A DNA stretch of 14,876 nt, taken from positions 1 to 14,876 of the forward strand of contig DASRPM010000368.1 in assembly GCA_035646375.1 (NCBI GenBank). The letters run 5' to 3'. Each line of letters starts with the position of its first letter. Within the stretch, counting starts at the first letter, position 1. Below are positions 6,842 to 13,948 of the stretch, one piece after another. The position numbers and the translations under genes were made by a program. The notes below the pieces were generated by a model. That model did not search any database. It saw only the letters and a program-made list of their open reading frames with translations, and was not told the DNA's origin. The stretch is from DASYRM01 sp035646375 (lineage in GTDB: Bacteria > Acidobacteriota > Vicinamibacteria > Vicinamibacterales > UBA2999).

Positions 6842-8593
6842 ATGAGCCGCGACACCATTTCCCGCGATAAACAGTGGTACGAGCTTCCGCGCCCCGCCGC
6901 CATGAAGAAGCTCATTGAAGTGCGCGACGAGCTGCGAAAGAAGAATCTGCACGACACCGAAGAGCCGAAGCTCGAGGAGCAGAAGGGCCCGGTGGCCGAG
7001 GAGATGAAGGCGTCGCGCACCGTCGACGGCAGCTTCAACGATCTGAAGTGCCCGATGATGGGCGCCACTGGCAGGCGGTTCGGCCGCAATGTCCCGCTGA
7101 CCGAGGCGGTCCCCGATACCGCGAACCTGCTCAATCCGAATCCGCGCGACGTCAGCCGGACGCTCTTTACCCGCGACAAGTTCCAGCCGGCCACGATTCT
7201 CAACGTGCTGGCGGCGGCCTGGATCCAGTTCCAGGTGCACGACTGGTTCGTGCACGACAAGGGCACGGCGGACAACACGCACAACCTGCCGCTCGCCGAC
7301 GACGACGGCTGGTTCGAGAAGCCGATGCGGGTGCCGAAAACCCCGGTCGATCCGCCCACGGTGGCCAACTCCAACCGGCCGCCGGCCTACGTGAACAAGA
7401 ACTCGCACTGGTGGGACGGCTCGAACATCTACGGCAGCACGAAGGAGGAACAGAAGATCCTCCGCACCGGCTCCGGCGGCAAGGTGAAGGTGCAGGACGA
7501 TGGGCGCCTGTTCCACGACGAGACGACCGGAACCGAGATTACGGGCAGCCGCGACAACCTGTGGGTCGGCCTGAGCCTGCTGCACAGCCTGTTCGCCCGC
7601 GAGCACAACGCCGTCTGCGACATGTTCATGCAGGAGCATCCGGACTGGGACGATCAGCGGCTGTTCAATCAGGCGCGCCTCGTCTGCTCGGCGCTGATGG
7701 CGAAAATCCACACGGTCGAATGGACACCGGCCATCCTGCCGCATCCGCTGCTGGTGCTGGCGCTCAACGCCAACTGGGGCGGCGTGCTGCCGGGGCTGCA
7801 GAAGGTGTTCCGCAACCTCGCCGACAACGACCTGCTCAGCGGCATCCCCGGCTCTCCGACCGACCACCATACGGCGCCCTATTCGCTCACCGAGGAATTC
7901 GGCTCGGTGTACCGCATGCACTCGCTGATTCCCGACGATTTCGAAGTCCGTTCCGTGAAGGACGGGAAGCTGCTCGGCTCCTTCGAACTGCCGGACATGT
8001 CGGGCCGCGCCGGCCGCAAGGTGATCGAGAAGTTCGACTGCGCCGATCTCTTCTACTCACTGGGTGTGGCGCATCCTGGGGCGTTGCGCCTGCACAACTT
8101 CCCGAAGCACCTGCAGAACCTGCACAAGGACACCACCGGCGAGCGCTTCGACCTGGCCGCCGTGGACATCCTGCGCGACCGCGAGCGCGGCGTGCCGCGC
8201 TACAACCAGTTCCGCCGGCTGTTCCACAAGCCGTCGGTGAAGACGTTCGAGGAACTCTGCGATAACAAGGAATGGGCCGAGGAGATCAAGCGAGCCTACG
8301 GCGGCGACATCGAGAAGGTGGACCTGCTGGTGGGCCTCATGGCGGAACCGCTGCCCGAGGGGATGGGGTTCAGCGACACCGCGTTCCGCGTGTTCATCCT
8401 GATGGCGTCGCGCCGTCTCAAGAGCGATCGCTTCCTCTCGGCCGAGTACGGTCCGGCGCGCTACACCCAGGAAGGCATCGACTGGGTTGAGAACAACTCG
8501 ATGATCGACATCATCAAGCGGCACGTGCCCGAAGTGGCGCCGGCGCTGGCGGGTGTCACCAACGCGTTCCAGCCCTGGCGAAAGGTGGGCTAA
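6842..8593 (+). CDS. alpha-dioxygenase / cyclooxygenase-like heme fatty-acid oxygenase (animal-peroxidase superfamily)
   Basis: A 583-residue protein. I start it at ATG 6842, nine bases after GTGGAG, rather than the GTG at 6833, which lies against that site. There is no signal peptide, so it is probably cytoplasmic. It belongs to the animal heme peroxidase superfamily and most resembles plant alpha-dioxygenases: WIQFQVHDWF carries distal His133; SHWWDGSNIYGS (188-199) and SLLHSLFAREHNAVCD (245-260) are hallmark blocks; FGSVYRMHSLIPD carries catalytic Tyr357 and proximal heme ligand His360, equivalent to Tyr385/His388 of prostaglandin synthase; DRERGVPRYNQFRR and FRVFILMASRRLKSDRF complete the C-terminal half. 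In the family, Tyr abstracts a hydrogen from a fatty acid and O2 adds, giving a hydroperoxide. Retention of Tyr favours oxygenase over plain peroxidase. It is the first gene of an operon with the next two; substrate and position of oxygenation are unknown. Confidence 0.9.
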   Translation: MSRDTISRDKQWYELPRPAAMKKLIEVRDELRKKNLHDTEEPKLEEQKGPVAEEMKASRTVDGSFNDLKCPMMGATGRRFGRNVPLTEAVPDTANLLNPNPRDVSRTLFTRDKFQPATILNVLAAAWIQFQVHDWFVHDKGTADNTHNLPLADDDGWFEKPMRVPKTPVDPPTVANSNRPPAYVNKNSHWWDGSNIYGSTKEEQKILRTGSGGKVKVQDDGRLFHDETTGTEITGSRDNLWVGLSLLHSLFAREHNAVCDMFMQEHPDWDDQRLFNQARLVCSALMAKIHTVEWTPAILPHPLLVLALNANWGGVLPGLQKVFRNLADNDLLSGIPGSPTDHHTAPYSLTEEFGSVYRMHSLIPDDFEVRSVKDGKLLGSFELPDMSGRAGRKVIEKFDCADLFYSLGVAHPGALRLHNFPKHLQNLHKDTTGERFDLAAVDILRDRERGVPRYNQFRRLFHKPSVKTFEELCDNKEWAEEIKRAYGGDIEKVDLLVGLMAEPLPEGMGFSDTAFRVFILMASRRLKSDRFLSAEYGPARYTQEGIDWVENNSMIDIIKRHVPEVAPALAGVTNAFQPWRKVG

Positions 8594-8595
8594 GC

Positions 8596-9942
8596 ATGGC
8601 CTTCGATGCCATCTTCCAGCCGCTGAAGTTCAAGAACCTCACGGTGAAGAACCGGCTGTTCCGCTCGAATATCTCGGGCCGCTTCGACAACTATGACGGC
8701 TCGGGGAACCATGTGCGCATCAACTGGGAGACGAAGTTCGCCAAGGGCGGCGTGGGCGCCATCATCTCGTCGTTCGTGCCGGTGCACCTCCGTGGCCGCA
8801 TCGTGCCCAATTACGCGATGATCGACCACGACAACAAGATTCCGTTCTGGCGCGCGGTGGGGAAGGCGGTGCACGAGCACGACTGCAAGTTCATCCTGCA
8901 GTTGAGCCACGGCGGCCGGCAGCGCGACATCAACGGCATCGAGTACCCGCGCGGCCTCTCGTCCACCGGCAAGAAGGATCCGCTGCACGGGTTCGAGTGC
9001 GACGCGATGACCATCCCGCAGATCAAGGAAGTGGTCGGGTACTTCGCCGAGGGCGCGCGGCGGGCGCGCGAGGCGGGGCTCGACGGCGTCGAGCTGCACG
9101 GCGCCAACGGCTACTTGATCACGCAGTTCCTCAGCTCGGCGATCAACGATCGCAAGGACGAGTACGGCGGCCCGCTCGAGAACCGTGCCCGCTTCGTACT
9201 CGACATCGTCAGGGCGGTGCGGGCGAAGGTCGGGGGCGATTTCCACTTCCAGATGAAGATCAGCGCGCAGGAGTTTGCCGACGCGCTCACGCCGTTCCAC
9301 ATCGGCTCCTCGGGCAACACGCTCGAGGATTCGATCCAGGTGTGCAAGTGGCTCGTCGAGGCCGGCATCGACGCGATTCACGTCTCCTCGGGCGCCTTCT
9401 TCCCGCACCCCAAGAACCCCTGCGGGTCGGACTTGCCGGTGGAAGACCTGGTCTCGAGCTACGACAGCATGATCTCGAGCGGCGAGCGCACGTTCGCCAA
9501 CTTCCTGCTGTTCCACGGCGCCTCGGGCGTGCTGGCGCGCCAGCAGTGGAATCGCGAGGCCGGCCCGGCGAGCGAGATCGAAGGCAAGAACCTGCCCGAC
9601 GCGCGCGCCATCAAGGCGGCGGTGAACGTGCCGGTCATTTGCACCGGCGGGTTCCAGACCGCGTCGGTGATCGAGAAGGCCATCCAGAGCGGCGGCTGCG
9701 ACGCCGTGAGCATGGCCCGCACGCTGGTGGCCAACAACGACCTGCCGAAGGTGTTCGCCAGCGGGAAGAACCAGGCGGAGAAGCCGTGCACCTACTGCAA
9801 CCGGTGCCTGGTGAACGTGGTGGAGAACCCACTCGGGTGCTACGACGTCTCGCGATTCAACAACGACCGCGATGCGATGGTGGCGCAGATCATGTCGGTG
9901 TTCGACCCGCCGGCCTTCGCGGCCCAGCCGGTCGGCGTCTAG
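8596..9942 (+). CDS. FMN-dependent ene-reductase (old yellow enzyme family) with an iron-sulfur Cys motif
   Basis: A 448-residue protein starting two bases after the preceding stop, with AAAGGTGGG just upstream. Residues 1-390 form an OYE/12-oxophytodienoate-reductase-type TIM barrel: FKNLTVKNRL (12-21), LQLSHGGRQR (101-110), ELHGANGYLITQF with the substrate-anion pair His168/Asn171, NDRKDEYGGPLENRARF (184-200), and the phosphate-binding ICTGGFQ (348-354). It then has CTYCNRC...C (Cys398, 401, 404, 415; CxxCxxCx10C), like the 4Fe-4S site of 2,4-dienoyl-CoA reductase and trimethylamine dehydrogenase, but it ends soon after and lacks the FAD/NAD domain those enzymes carry. It may need a separate electron donor. 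The segment from about 266 to 335 seems longer than in simple OYEs. The reaction is probably reduction of an activated C=C, in context of an oxidised lipid, but this is inferred. Confidence 0.9.
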   Translation: MAFDAIFQPLKFKNLTVKNRLFRSNISGRFDNYDGSGNHVRINWETKFAKGGVGAIISSFVPVHLRGRIVPNYAMIDHDNKIPFWRAVGKAVHEHDCKFILQLSHGGRQRDINGIEYPRGLSSTGKKDPLHGFECDAMTIPQIKEVVGYFAEGARRAREAGLDGVELHGANGYLITQFLSSAINDRKDEYGGPLENRARFVLDIVRAVRAKVGGDFHFQMKISAQEFADALTPFHIGSSGNTLEDSIQVCKWLVEAGIDAIHVSSGAFFPHPKNPCGSDLPVEDLVSSYDSMISSGERTFANFLLFHGASGVLARQQWNREAGPASEIEGKNLPDARAIKAAVNVPVICTGGFQTASVIEKAIQSGGCDAVSMARTLVANNDLPKVFASGKNQAEKPCTYCNRCLVNVVENPLGCYDVSRFNNDRDAMVAQIMSVFDPPAFAAQPVGV

Positions 9943-9951
9943 CGAGGCATC

Positions 9952-10917
9952 ATGGCACCTGCACTTGGAGAAGAGGTCGTTACCCCGGACGAGCAGGCGA
10001 TCGTCGCCGACTTCATCGCCTTTCTGAAGGAGGCGAGCCTGGCGCGCGCCGGCAACGGGCCGGTGCGCCGCTTCAACCAGACGCGGACGACCGGCTGCGT
10101 CCGCGCCGAATTCACGGTGCCCGACGGGCTGCCCGCGGATCTTCGCGTCGGGCTGTTCGCCACGCCAGGGTCGTTCACGGGGCATATCCGGTTCGCCAAC
10201 GCGACGTCCGAGTCGGACAAGGAGCAGGACATCCGCGGCATGTCGATCAAGCTGACGGGCGTGCCCGGCGTGAACCTGATGCCGGGCTCCACCGAGCAGG
10301 ACTTCGTGCTGTTCAGCCATCCGGTGATGCTGGCCGGCACGGCGCGTGAGTTTCTGGAACTGCTCAAGGCCAACGAGGCGCGCGGGCTGCGCCGCATCAC
10401 GTACTTCGCGACGCACCCGAAGTCGGCGGCCATCGGGGCGGCCGCCGAGGCGCACCACACCTGTCATCTGGACATCCCGTACTTCAGCGCGACGCCGTAC
10501 CGCTTCGGCCCGGGCAAGGCGGTGAAGTACGTCGTGCGGCCGACGTCGCCACGGCGCAGCGAGAAGCCGCGGCAGCTCACCGAAAGCTACCTGCTCGACA
10601 ACATGCGCAACCACCTCGCGCATGGCGACGCCACCTTCGACTTCTGCGTGCAGTTCCAGACCGATCCGAAGAAGATGCCGATCGAGGACGCGATGGTCGA
10701 GTGGGACGACAAGGACTCGCCGTATCGCAAGGTGGCGACCATCAGGATCCCGTCGCAGGCTTTCGAGTCGTTCGACCAGATGGGGCTCGCGGAGAAGATC
10801 GCCTTCAACCCGTGGAGCTCGCTGCAGGAGCACCAGCCGCTCGGCGGCATGAACCGGGCCCGCAAGCTCATTTACACCGAGCTTGCCAAGCTCCGCCACG
10901 CCGAACGAATCCGGTAG
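9952..10917 (+). CDS. catalase-related heme protein, candidate fatty-acid hydroperoxide-converting enzyme
   Basis: A 321-residue protein starting nine bases after the ene-reductase stop, with GAGG four bases before ATG. It is a minimal catalase-fold protein, close to the y4iL-like/allene-oxide-synthase-like branch: TGCVRAEF (47-54), LRVGLFATPGSF (64-75), HIRFANA (78-84), DIRGMSIKL (93-101), EQDFVLFSHPVM (115-126), PYFSATPYRFG (176-186), FNPWSSLQEHQPLGGMNRAR (285-304) and RKLIY (304-308), which fits the RxxxY proximal-heme motif. It lacks the length and C-terminal domains of true catalases. By my alignment the catalase distal-His site (HxKGxG) reads QTRTTG, with Gln43 in place of His, so catalase activity is doubtful. 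Relatives act as allene oxide synthases or hydroperoxide lyases. Following an oxygenase gene, it likely converts that enzyme's hydroperoxide; this is inference from context. Confidence 0.85.
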   Translation: MAPALGEEVVTPDEQAIVADFIAFLKEASLARAGNGPVRRFNQTRTTGCVRAEFTVPDGLPADLRVGLFATPGSFTGHIRFANATSESDKEQDIRGMSIKLTGVPGVNLMPGSTEQDFVLFSHPVMLAGTAREFLELLKANEARGLRRITYFATHPKSAAIGAAAEAHHTCHLDIPYFSATPYRFGPGKAVKYVVRPTSPRRSEKPRQLTESYLLDNMRNHLAHGDATFDFCVQFQTDPKKMPIEDAMVEWDDKDSPYRKVATIRIPSQAFESFDQMGLAEKIAFNPWSSLQEHQPLGGMNRARKLIYTELAKLRHAERIR

Positions 10918-10923
10918 TCGTGG

Positions 10924-10943
10924 GGGCCGCCTTCAGGCGGCCC
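10924..10943. repeat. 20-nt GC-rich palindrome with TTCA loop; possible terminator
   Basis: GGGCCGCC, TTCA, GGCGGCCC: a perfect 8-bp stem seven bases after the stop of the catalase-related gene, between convergent genes. Its TTCA centre matches the palindromes at 2348-2369 and 13924-13945. It could end transcription from either side, although no T-run follows, or be a REP-like element. Confidence 0.6.
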
Positions 10944-10973
10944 GACCATGTCTTAAGCCCTAAGCCTCCAGCG

Positions 10974-12143
10974 TCAGTACAACGGCGTATTCGGCTCCAG
11001 GCCGCACAGCACACGCCCGTACAGTTCCGTCCCTGTCTGCGTGTGCATCACGGCGTGGTTGGCCAGCGCCTGGATGTCGCGCTGGAAGCGCTGAATCGGG
11101 ATGTGCGGCTGGATCGACGAGGCCCCGCTGGCGTTGAACAGGATGTCCACCGCCTGGCGCGCCAGACCGGTGGCATAGGTGATGTGCGCGCGCGACCGGA
11201 CGCGGTCGAGCACCGAGAGGCTGGTCGCTCCGGGCCCATCGAGCAGCGCGCAGGCCCGCCGCACGTGGGCGTCGGACGAGTCGATGAGCAGCGACGCCTC
11301 GCCGACCTGCAGATGCGTCACCGCCGCTTCGGCGCGATTGGTGTAGTACGTGTACGCGATCGGCCGTCCGGGAAGCCGCTCCATGAAGGTGTCGTAGGCA
11401 CCGCGCGCGGTGCCGAGCGGCGTGCCGCCGCCGTTGACGATGAGGACCGGCGCCAGCGGCAGATTGAAGTAGGGATTTGGCGCCGTGTGTCGGTTCGCCG
11501 CGCCCTTGCCCTCGACGAGGTCGGGCAGCGGCACGGCGCGATGGCCCGGGATGAAGACGTCCTTCGCCACCACGGTGTGGCTGCCGGTGCCCGCCATGCC
11601 GCTGGCGTTCCAGTCGTCGAGGCGATCGAGGTCGGTCGTCCGCGCGATGACGCACACGGGCAGGCCGTCACCCTCCGCGAGAATCGTGTTGAGCACGGTC
11701 CAGTTCGAGCCCTGGCCGCCGGTATTGAACCCCCACTTGCCGTTCACGACGAAGCCGCCGTCCTTCCGCACCGCGGTGCCGGTGGGGGAGAACACGCCGC
11801 TGATGCGCGGGTCGCCGCCGGCAAAGATCTCCTCCTGCGCCTGCTCGGGATACGTGGCCGCCAGCCACGACATCGCGCTGAAGATGGTGGCCACCCACGA
11901 CGACGACGGACAGGCGCGCGCCACTTCGGCGAGCACGTCGCACTGCGTCTGGAAGTCCGCCTCGTCGCCGCCCCATTTCTTCGGCGCGGTCATGCGGAAG
12001 ACGCCGGCGCGGCTCAGGGCGTCGAACGTGTCCGGCAGCACCCGGCGTGCCTGCTCGGTGGCGGCGGCGCTCTCGCGCAGCTGCGGTGCGAGGGCTCGAG
12101 TGCGCTCGAGAAGGCTCGAGGGCATCGTCGCTGGCGCGGTCAT
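10974..12143 (-). CDS. acyl-CoA-dehydrogenase-fold flavoprotein, HsaA/HpaH (class D) monooxygenase-like
   Basis: A 389-residue protein starting at ATG 12143, which overlaps the upstream TGA in an ATGA junction, with GAGGA just before it; the longer open frame upstream lies inside the PQQ gene and was discarded. It has the acyl-CoA dehydrogenase fold. The N-terminal helical part includes LPDTFDALSRAGVFRMTAPKKWGG (36-59) and ACPSSSWVATIFSAMSWLAA (77-96). The middle beta domain has GVFSPTGTAVRKDGGFVVNGKWGFNTG (116-142) and WNASGMAGTGSHTV (178-191). The rest is a helical C-terminal half. The CPSSSW and GGFVVNGKWGF pattern matches the oxygenase components of two-component flavin monooxygenases (HsaA, p-hydroxyphenylacetate hydroxylase C2) better than beta-oxidation dehydrogenases, which would carry a catalytic Glu I do not see. 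Such enzymes need reduced flavin from a partner reductase, not found in the window. Substrate unknown. Confidence 0.82.
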   Translation of the reverse strand: MTAPATMPSSLLERTRALAPQLRESAAATEQARRVLPDTFDALSRAGVFRMTAPKKWGGDEADFQTQCDVLAEVARACPSSSWVATIFSAMSWLAATYPEQAQEEIFAGGDPRISGVFSPTGTAVRKDGGFVVNGKWGFNTGGQGSNWTVLNTILAEGDGLPVCVIARTTDLDRLDDWNASGMAGTGSHTVVAKDVFIPGHRAVPLPDLVEGKGAANRHTAPNPYFNLPLAPVLIVNGGGTPLGTARGAYDTFMERLPGRPIAYTYYTNRAEAAVTHLQVGEASLLIDSSDAHVRRACALLDGPGATSLSVLDRVRSRAHITYATGLARQAVDILFNASGASSIQPHIPIQRFQRDIQALANHAVMHTQTGTELYGRVLCGLEPNTPLY

Positions 12144-13867
12144 CGGGTCCTCGCCGAAGAGGAGGCGGGCAGCGCGAAGACGGTGATGCGGGGCGGGTCG
12201 TCGCCGCCGCGCCCGCCGGCGATCGCGACGTATTGGCGGCCGTCGAGCTCGTAGGAGACGGGCGTGGCCGCGCCGTTGCCCACCGGGGCGGACCAGAGTC
12301 GCGCGCCGGTGCCGGCGTGATACGCCACGAGCGCGCCCTGCGGGTCGGCCCCGAAGACGAGCATGCCGCCGGTGGCCAGCGTGCCGGATCCGGTGCCCGC
12401 GCCGCTGTAGTTCACGCGCCAGCGCTCCTTCTGGGCCACCGGGTCCCACGCGAGCAGGAACGACGATGCCGTGGCCGCCTCGTCGCCGCTCACGCGCGGC
12501 AGCGCGCCAGGACCCGCGATCACGCCCAGGTTCCGCCCGCCCTTGTTGTACTTGTAGGCCGGGTCGATGCTGTATTGGAATGCGTTGACCCGCACGGGAA
12601 AGTAGACGAGCCCGGTGCCGGGATGGAACGACATCGGCTGCCAGTTGTGCGCGCCGGGCGGACCCGGCGTGAGGGTGACCGGCGTCAGGCCGTAGCGCGC
12701 CTGCGGCGACTCGACGGGGCGTCCCGTCGCCGGTTCGAGCCGCGTCGCCCAATTCGTCATGGTGAACGGCTCGCCCGAGATGAAGCGCCCGGTGAGGCGA
12801 TCGAGCACGTAGAAGAAGCCGTTCTTCGGCGCCTGCAGCAGCACCTTGCGCGTGCGGCCGCCGATGCGGAGGTCGGCGAGCGTCATCGGCTGGGTGGCGG
12901 TGTAGTCCCACTGATCGCCGGGCACTTGCTGGAAGTGCCACGCCAGGCGGCCGGTGTCGGGCTTCAGCGCGAGAATCGACGCCACGAACAGGTTGTCGCC
13001 GCCCTGCGGACTGCGGAAGTTCCGGTCCCACGGGCCGGCGTTGCCGGTGCCGACGTAGAGCAGATCGGCCTCGGGGTCGTAGGCCATGGCGTCCCAGGCG
13101 GTGCCGCCGCCGCCGTACTTCCACCACTCGCCGGTCCAGGTCTTGGCCGCCATGGCGAGCTCGGGATGTTCGAACCGCTTCGACGGGTCGCCGGGCACCG
13201 TGAAGAACCGCCAGGCGAGCCGGCCCGTCATCGCGTCGTAGGCCGAGATGTAGCCGCGCACGGCGTTCTCGGCGCCGCCGTTGCCGATGATCACCTTGCC
13301 CTTCACCACGCGCGGTGCGCCGGTGATCGAGTACGACTCCTTGAGATCGATCGACGTCTGCACGTCCCACACGGGCGAGCCGCTATCGGCGTTCAGCGCG
13401 GCCAAGCGGCCATCGAGAAGTCCCACGAACAGGAGGCCGTTGTAGAGCGCCACGCCACGGTTCACGGCGCCGCAGCAGAGCCGGGGGCCGCCCGTTGTCG
13501 GCAGCTTGGGATCCCACGTCCACTTCATGTCGCCGGTGCGCGCGTCGAGGGCGAACACGGTGCTCCACGGCCCGGTGGCATAGAGCACGCCGTTGGCGAC
13601 GAGCGGCGTCGTCTCGAGCGTGCCGGGCATGCCGAGCTGCGTGGACCACGCGCGGGTCAGGCCGGCCACCGTCGTCGTGGACACCTGTGTCAGCGGGCTG
13701 TAGTGCGTCTCGGCCTGATCGCGGCCGTAGGTGAGCCACTCGGCGGCGGGTGCCGTCCTGAGCCGCTGCGCCGTCACGGTGGGGGGGCGCGTCTGAGCGA
13801 GAAGTCCGGCGGAGACGACGGCAAGCGCGCCCACGCCGAGAGCGGCGCGCCTCAGGGTCTGTGGCAT
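12140..13867 (-). CDS. PQQ-dependent (quinoprotein) alcohol-type dehydrogenase, periplasmic
   Basis: A 575-residue protein with a signal peptide (hydrophobic 7-23, GLLAQ cleavage region) and an eight-bladed propeller. Visible features: WLTYGRDQAETHYSPLTQV (44-62), the vicinal disulfide RLCCGAVNRG with Cys131/Cys132, GGAENAVRGYISAYD with Glu200 as presumed calcium ligand, YVGTGNAGPWDRN with Asn276 as the second ligand, and WHFQQVPGDQWDYTATQPM (310-328), which carries the presumed catalytic Asp of the quinoprotein dehydrogenases. Tryptophan-docking repeats such as DARTGDMKWTW, DAMTGRLAWRF, KPDTGRLAWHF and HAGTGARLW mark propeller blades. It ends without a C-terminal cytochrome c domain, so it is a single-cofactor (type I-like) enzyme that would pass electrons to a separate acceptor. 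The gene overlaps the following flavoprotein gene by four bases. The oxidised alcohol cannot be deduced. Confidence 0.93.
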   Translation of the reverse strand: MPQTLRRAALGVGALAVVSAGLLAQTRPPTVTAQRLRTAPAAEWLTYGRDQAETHYSPLTQVSTTTVAGLTRAWSTQLGMPGTLETTPLVANGVLYATGPWSTVFALDARTGDMKWTWDPKLPTTGGPRLCCGAVNRGVALYNGLLFVGLLDGRLAALNADSGSPVWDVQTSIDLKESYSITGAPRVVKGKVIIGNGGAENAVRGYISAYDAMTGRLAWRFFTVPGDPSKRFEHPELAMAAKTWTGEWWKYGGGGTAWDAMAYDPEADLLYVGTGNAGPWDRNFRSPQGGDNLFVASILALKPDTGRLAWHFQQVPGDQWDYTATQPMTLADLRIGGRTRKVLLQAPKNGFFYVLDRLTGRFISGEPFTMTNWATRLEPATGRPVESPQARYGLTPVTLTPGPPGAHNWQPMSFHPGTGLVYFPVRVNAFQYSIDPAYKYNKGGRNLGVIAGPGALPRVSGDEAATASSFLLAWDPVAQKERWRVNYSGAGTGSGTLATGGMLVFGADPQGALVAYHAGTGARLWSAPVGNGAATPVSYELDGRQYVAIAGGRGGDDPPRITVFALPASSSARTR

Positions 13868-13873
13868 CAGCCG

Positions 13874-13902
13874 ATGATAGCTGACGGTCCGGTCGGCCTG
13901 AA
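13874..13902 (-). promoter_or_regulatory. possible leaderless promoter of the PQQ dehydrogenase gene
   Basis: On the minus strand TATCAT (13879 to 13874) matches five of six -10 bases. A weak -35, TTCAGG (13902 to 13897), lies 17 bp upstream in the loop region of a palindrome. Transcription would begin at about 13867, the A of the start codon, and there is no Shine-Dalgarno sequence before that ATG. Both facts fit leaderless translation, but the -35 match is poor. Confidence 0.3.
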
Positions 13903-13945
13903 GGCCGACCGCTACGTACGTAGAGGGCGGGCTTCAGCCCGCCCT
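13890..13945. repeat. BIME-like pair of palindromes
   Basis: Two hairpins face each other across the 12-base palindrome CTACGTACGTAG (13912-13923). The first (13890-13911) has a 9-bp stem, CGGTCGGCC with GGCCGACCG, around TGAA. The second (13924-13945) has AGGGCGGGC and GCCCGCCCT around TTCA, also 9 bp. They fill most of the gap between the small lipoprotein genes and the PQQ gene, all on the minus strand. Similar palindromes occur at 2348-2393 and 10924-10943. No transposase of the REP-associated type is in the window. Confidence 0.65.
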
Positions 13946-13948
13946 GCC

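Noticed and set aside
8590..10899. 769-codon minus-strand open frame
   Set aside because: Antisense to the ene-reductase and catalase-related genes; low-information Arg/His/Val-rich translation, no recognisable motif.
6842..10917. Reading the operon as a literal jasmonate pathway
   Set aside because: There is no lipoxygenase or allene oxide cyclase, the ene-reductase has an Fe-S motif absent from plant OPDA reductase, and the oxygenase resembles alpha-dioxygenase. Only the general oxylipin logic is supported.
10974..12143. Naming the flavoprotein as a beta-oxidation acyl-CoA dehydrogenase acting on the oxylipin
   Set aside because: Sequence blocks fit HsaA/HpaH-type oxygenase components better, and the gene is convergent with, not part of, the oxygenase operon.
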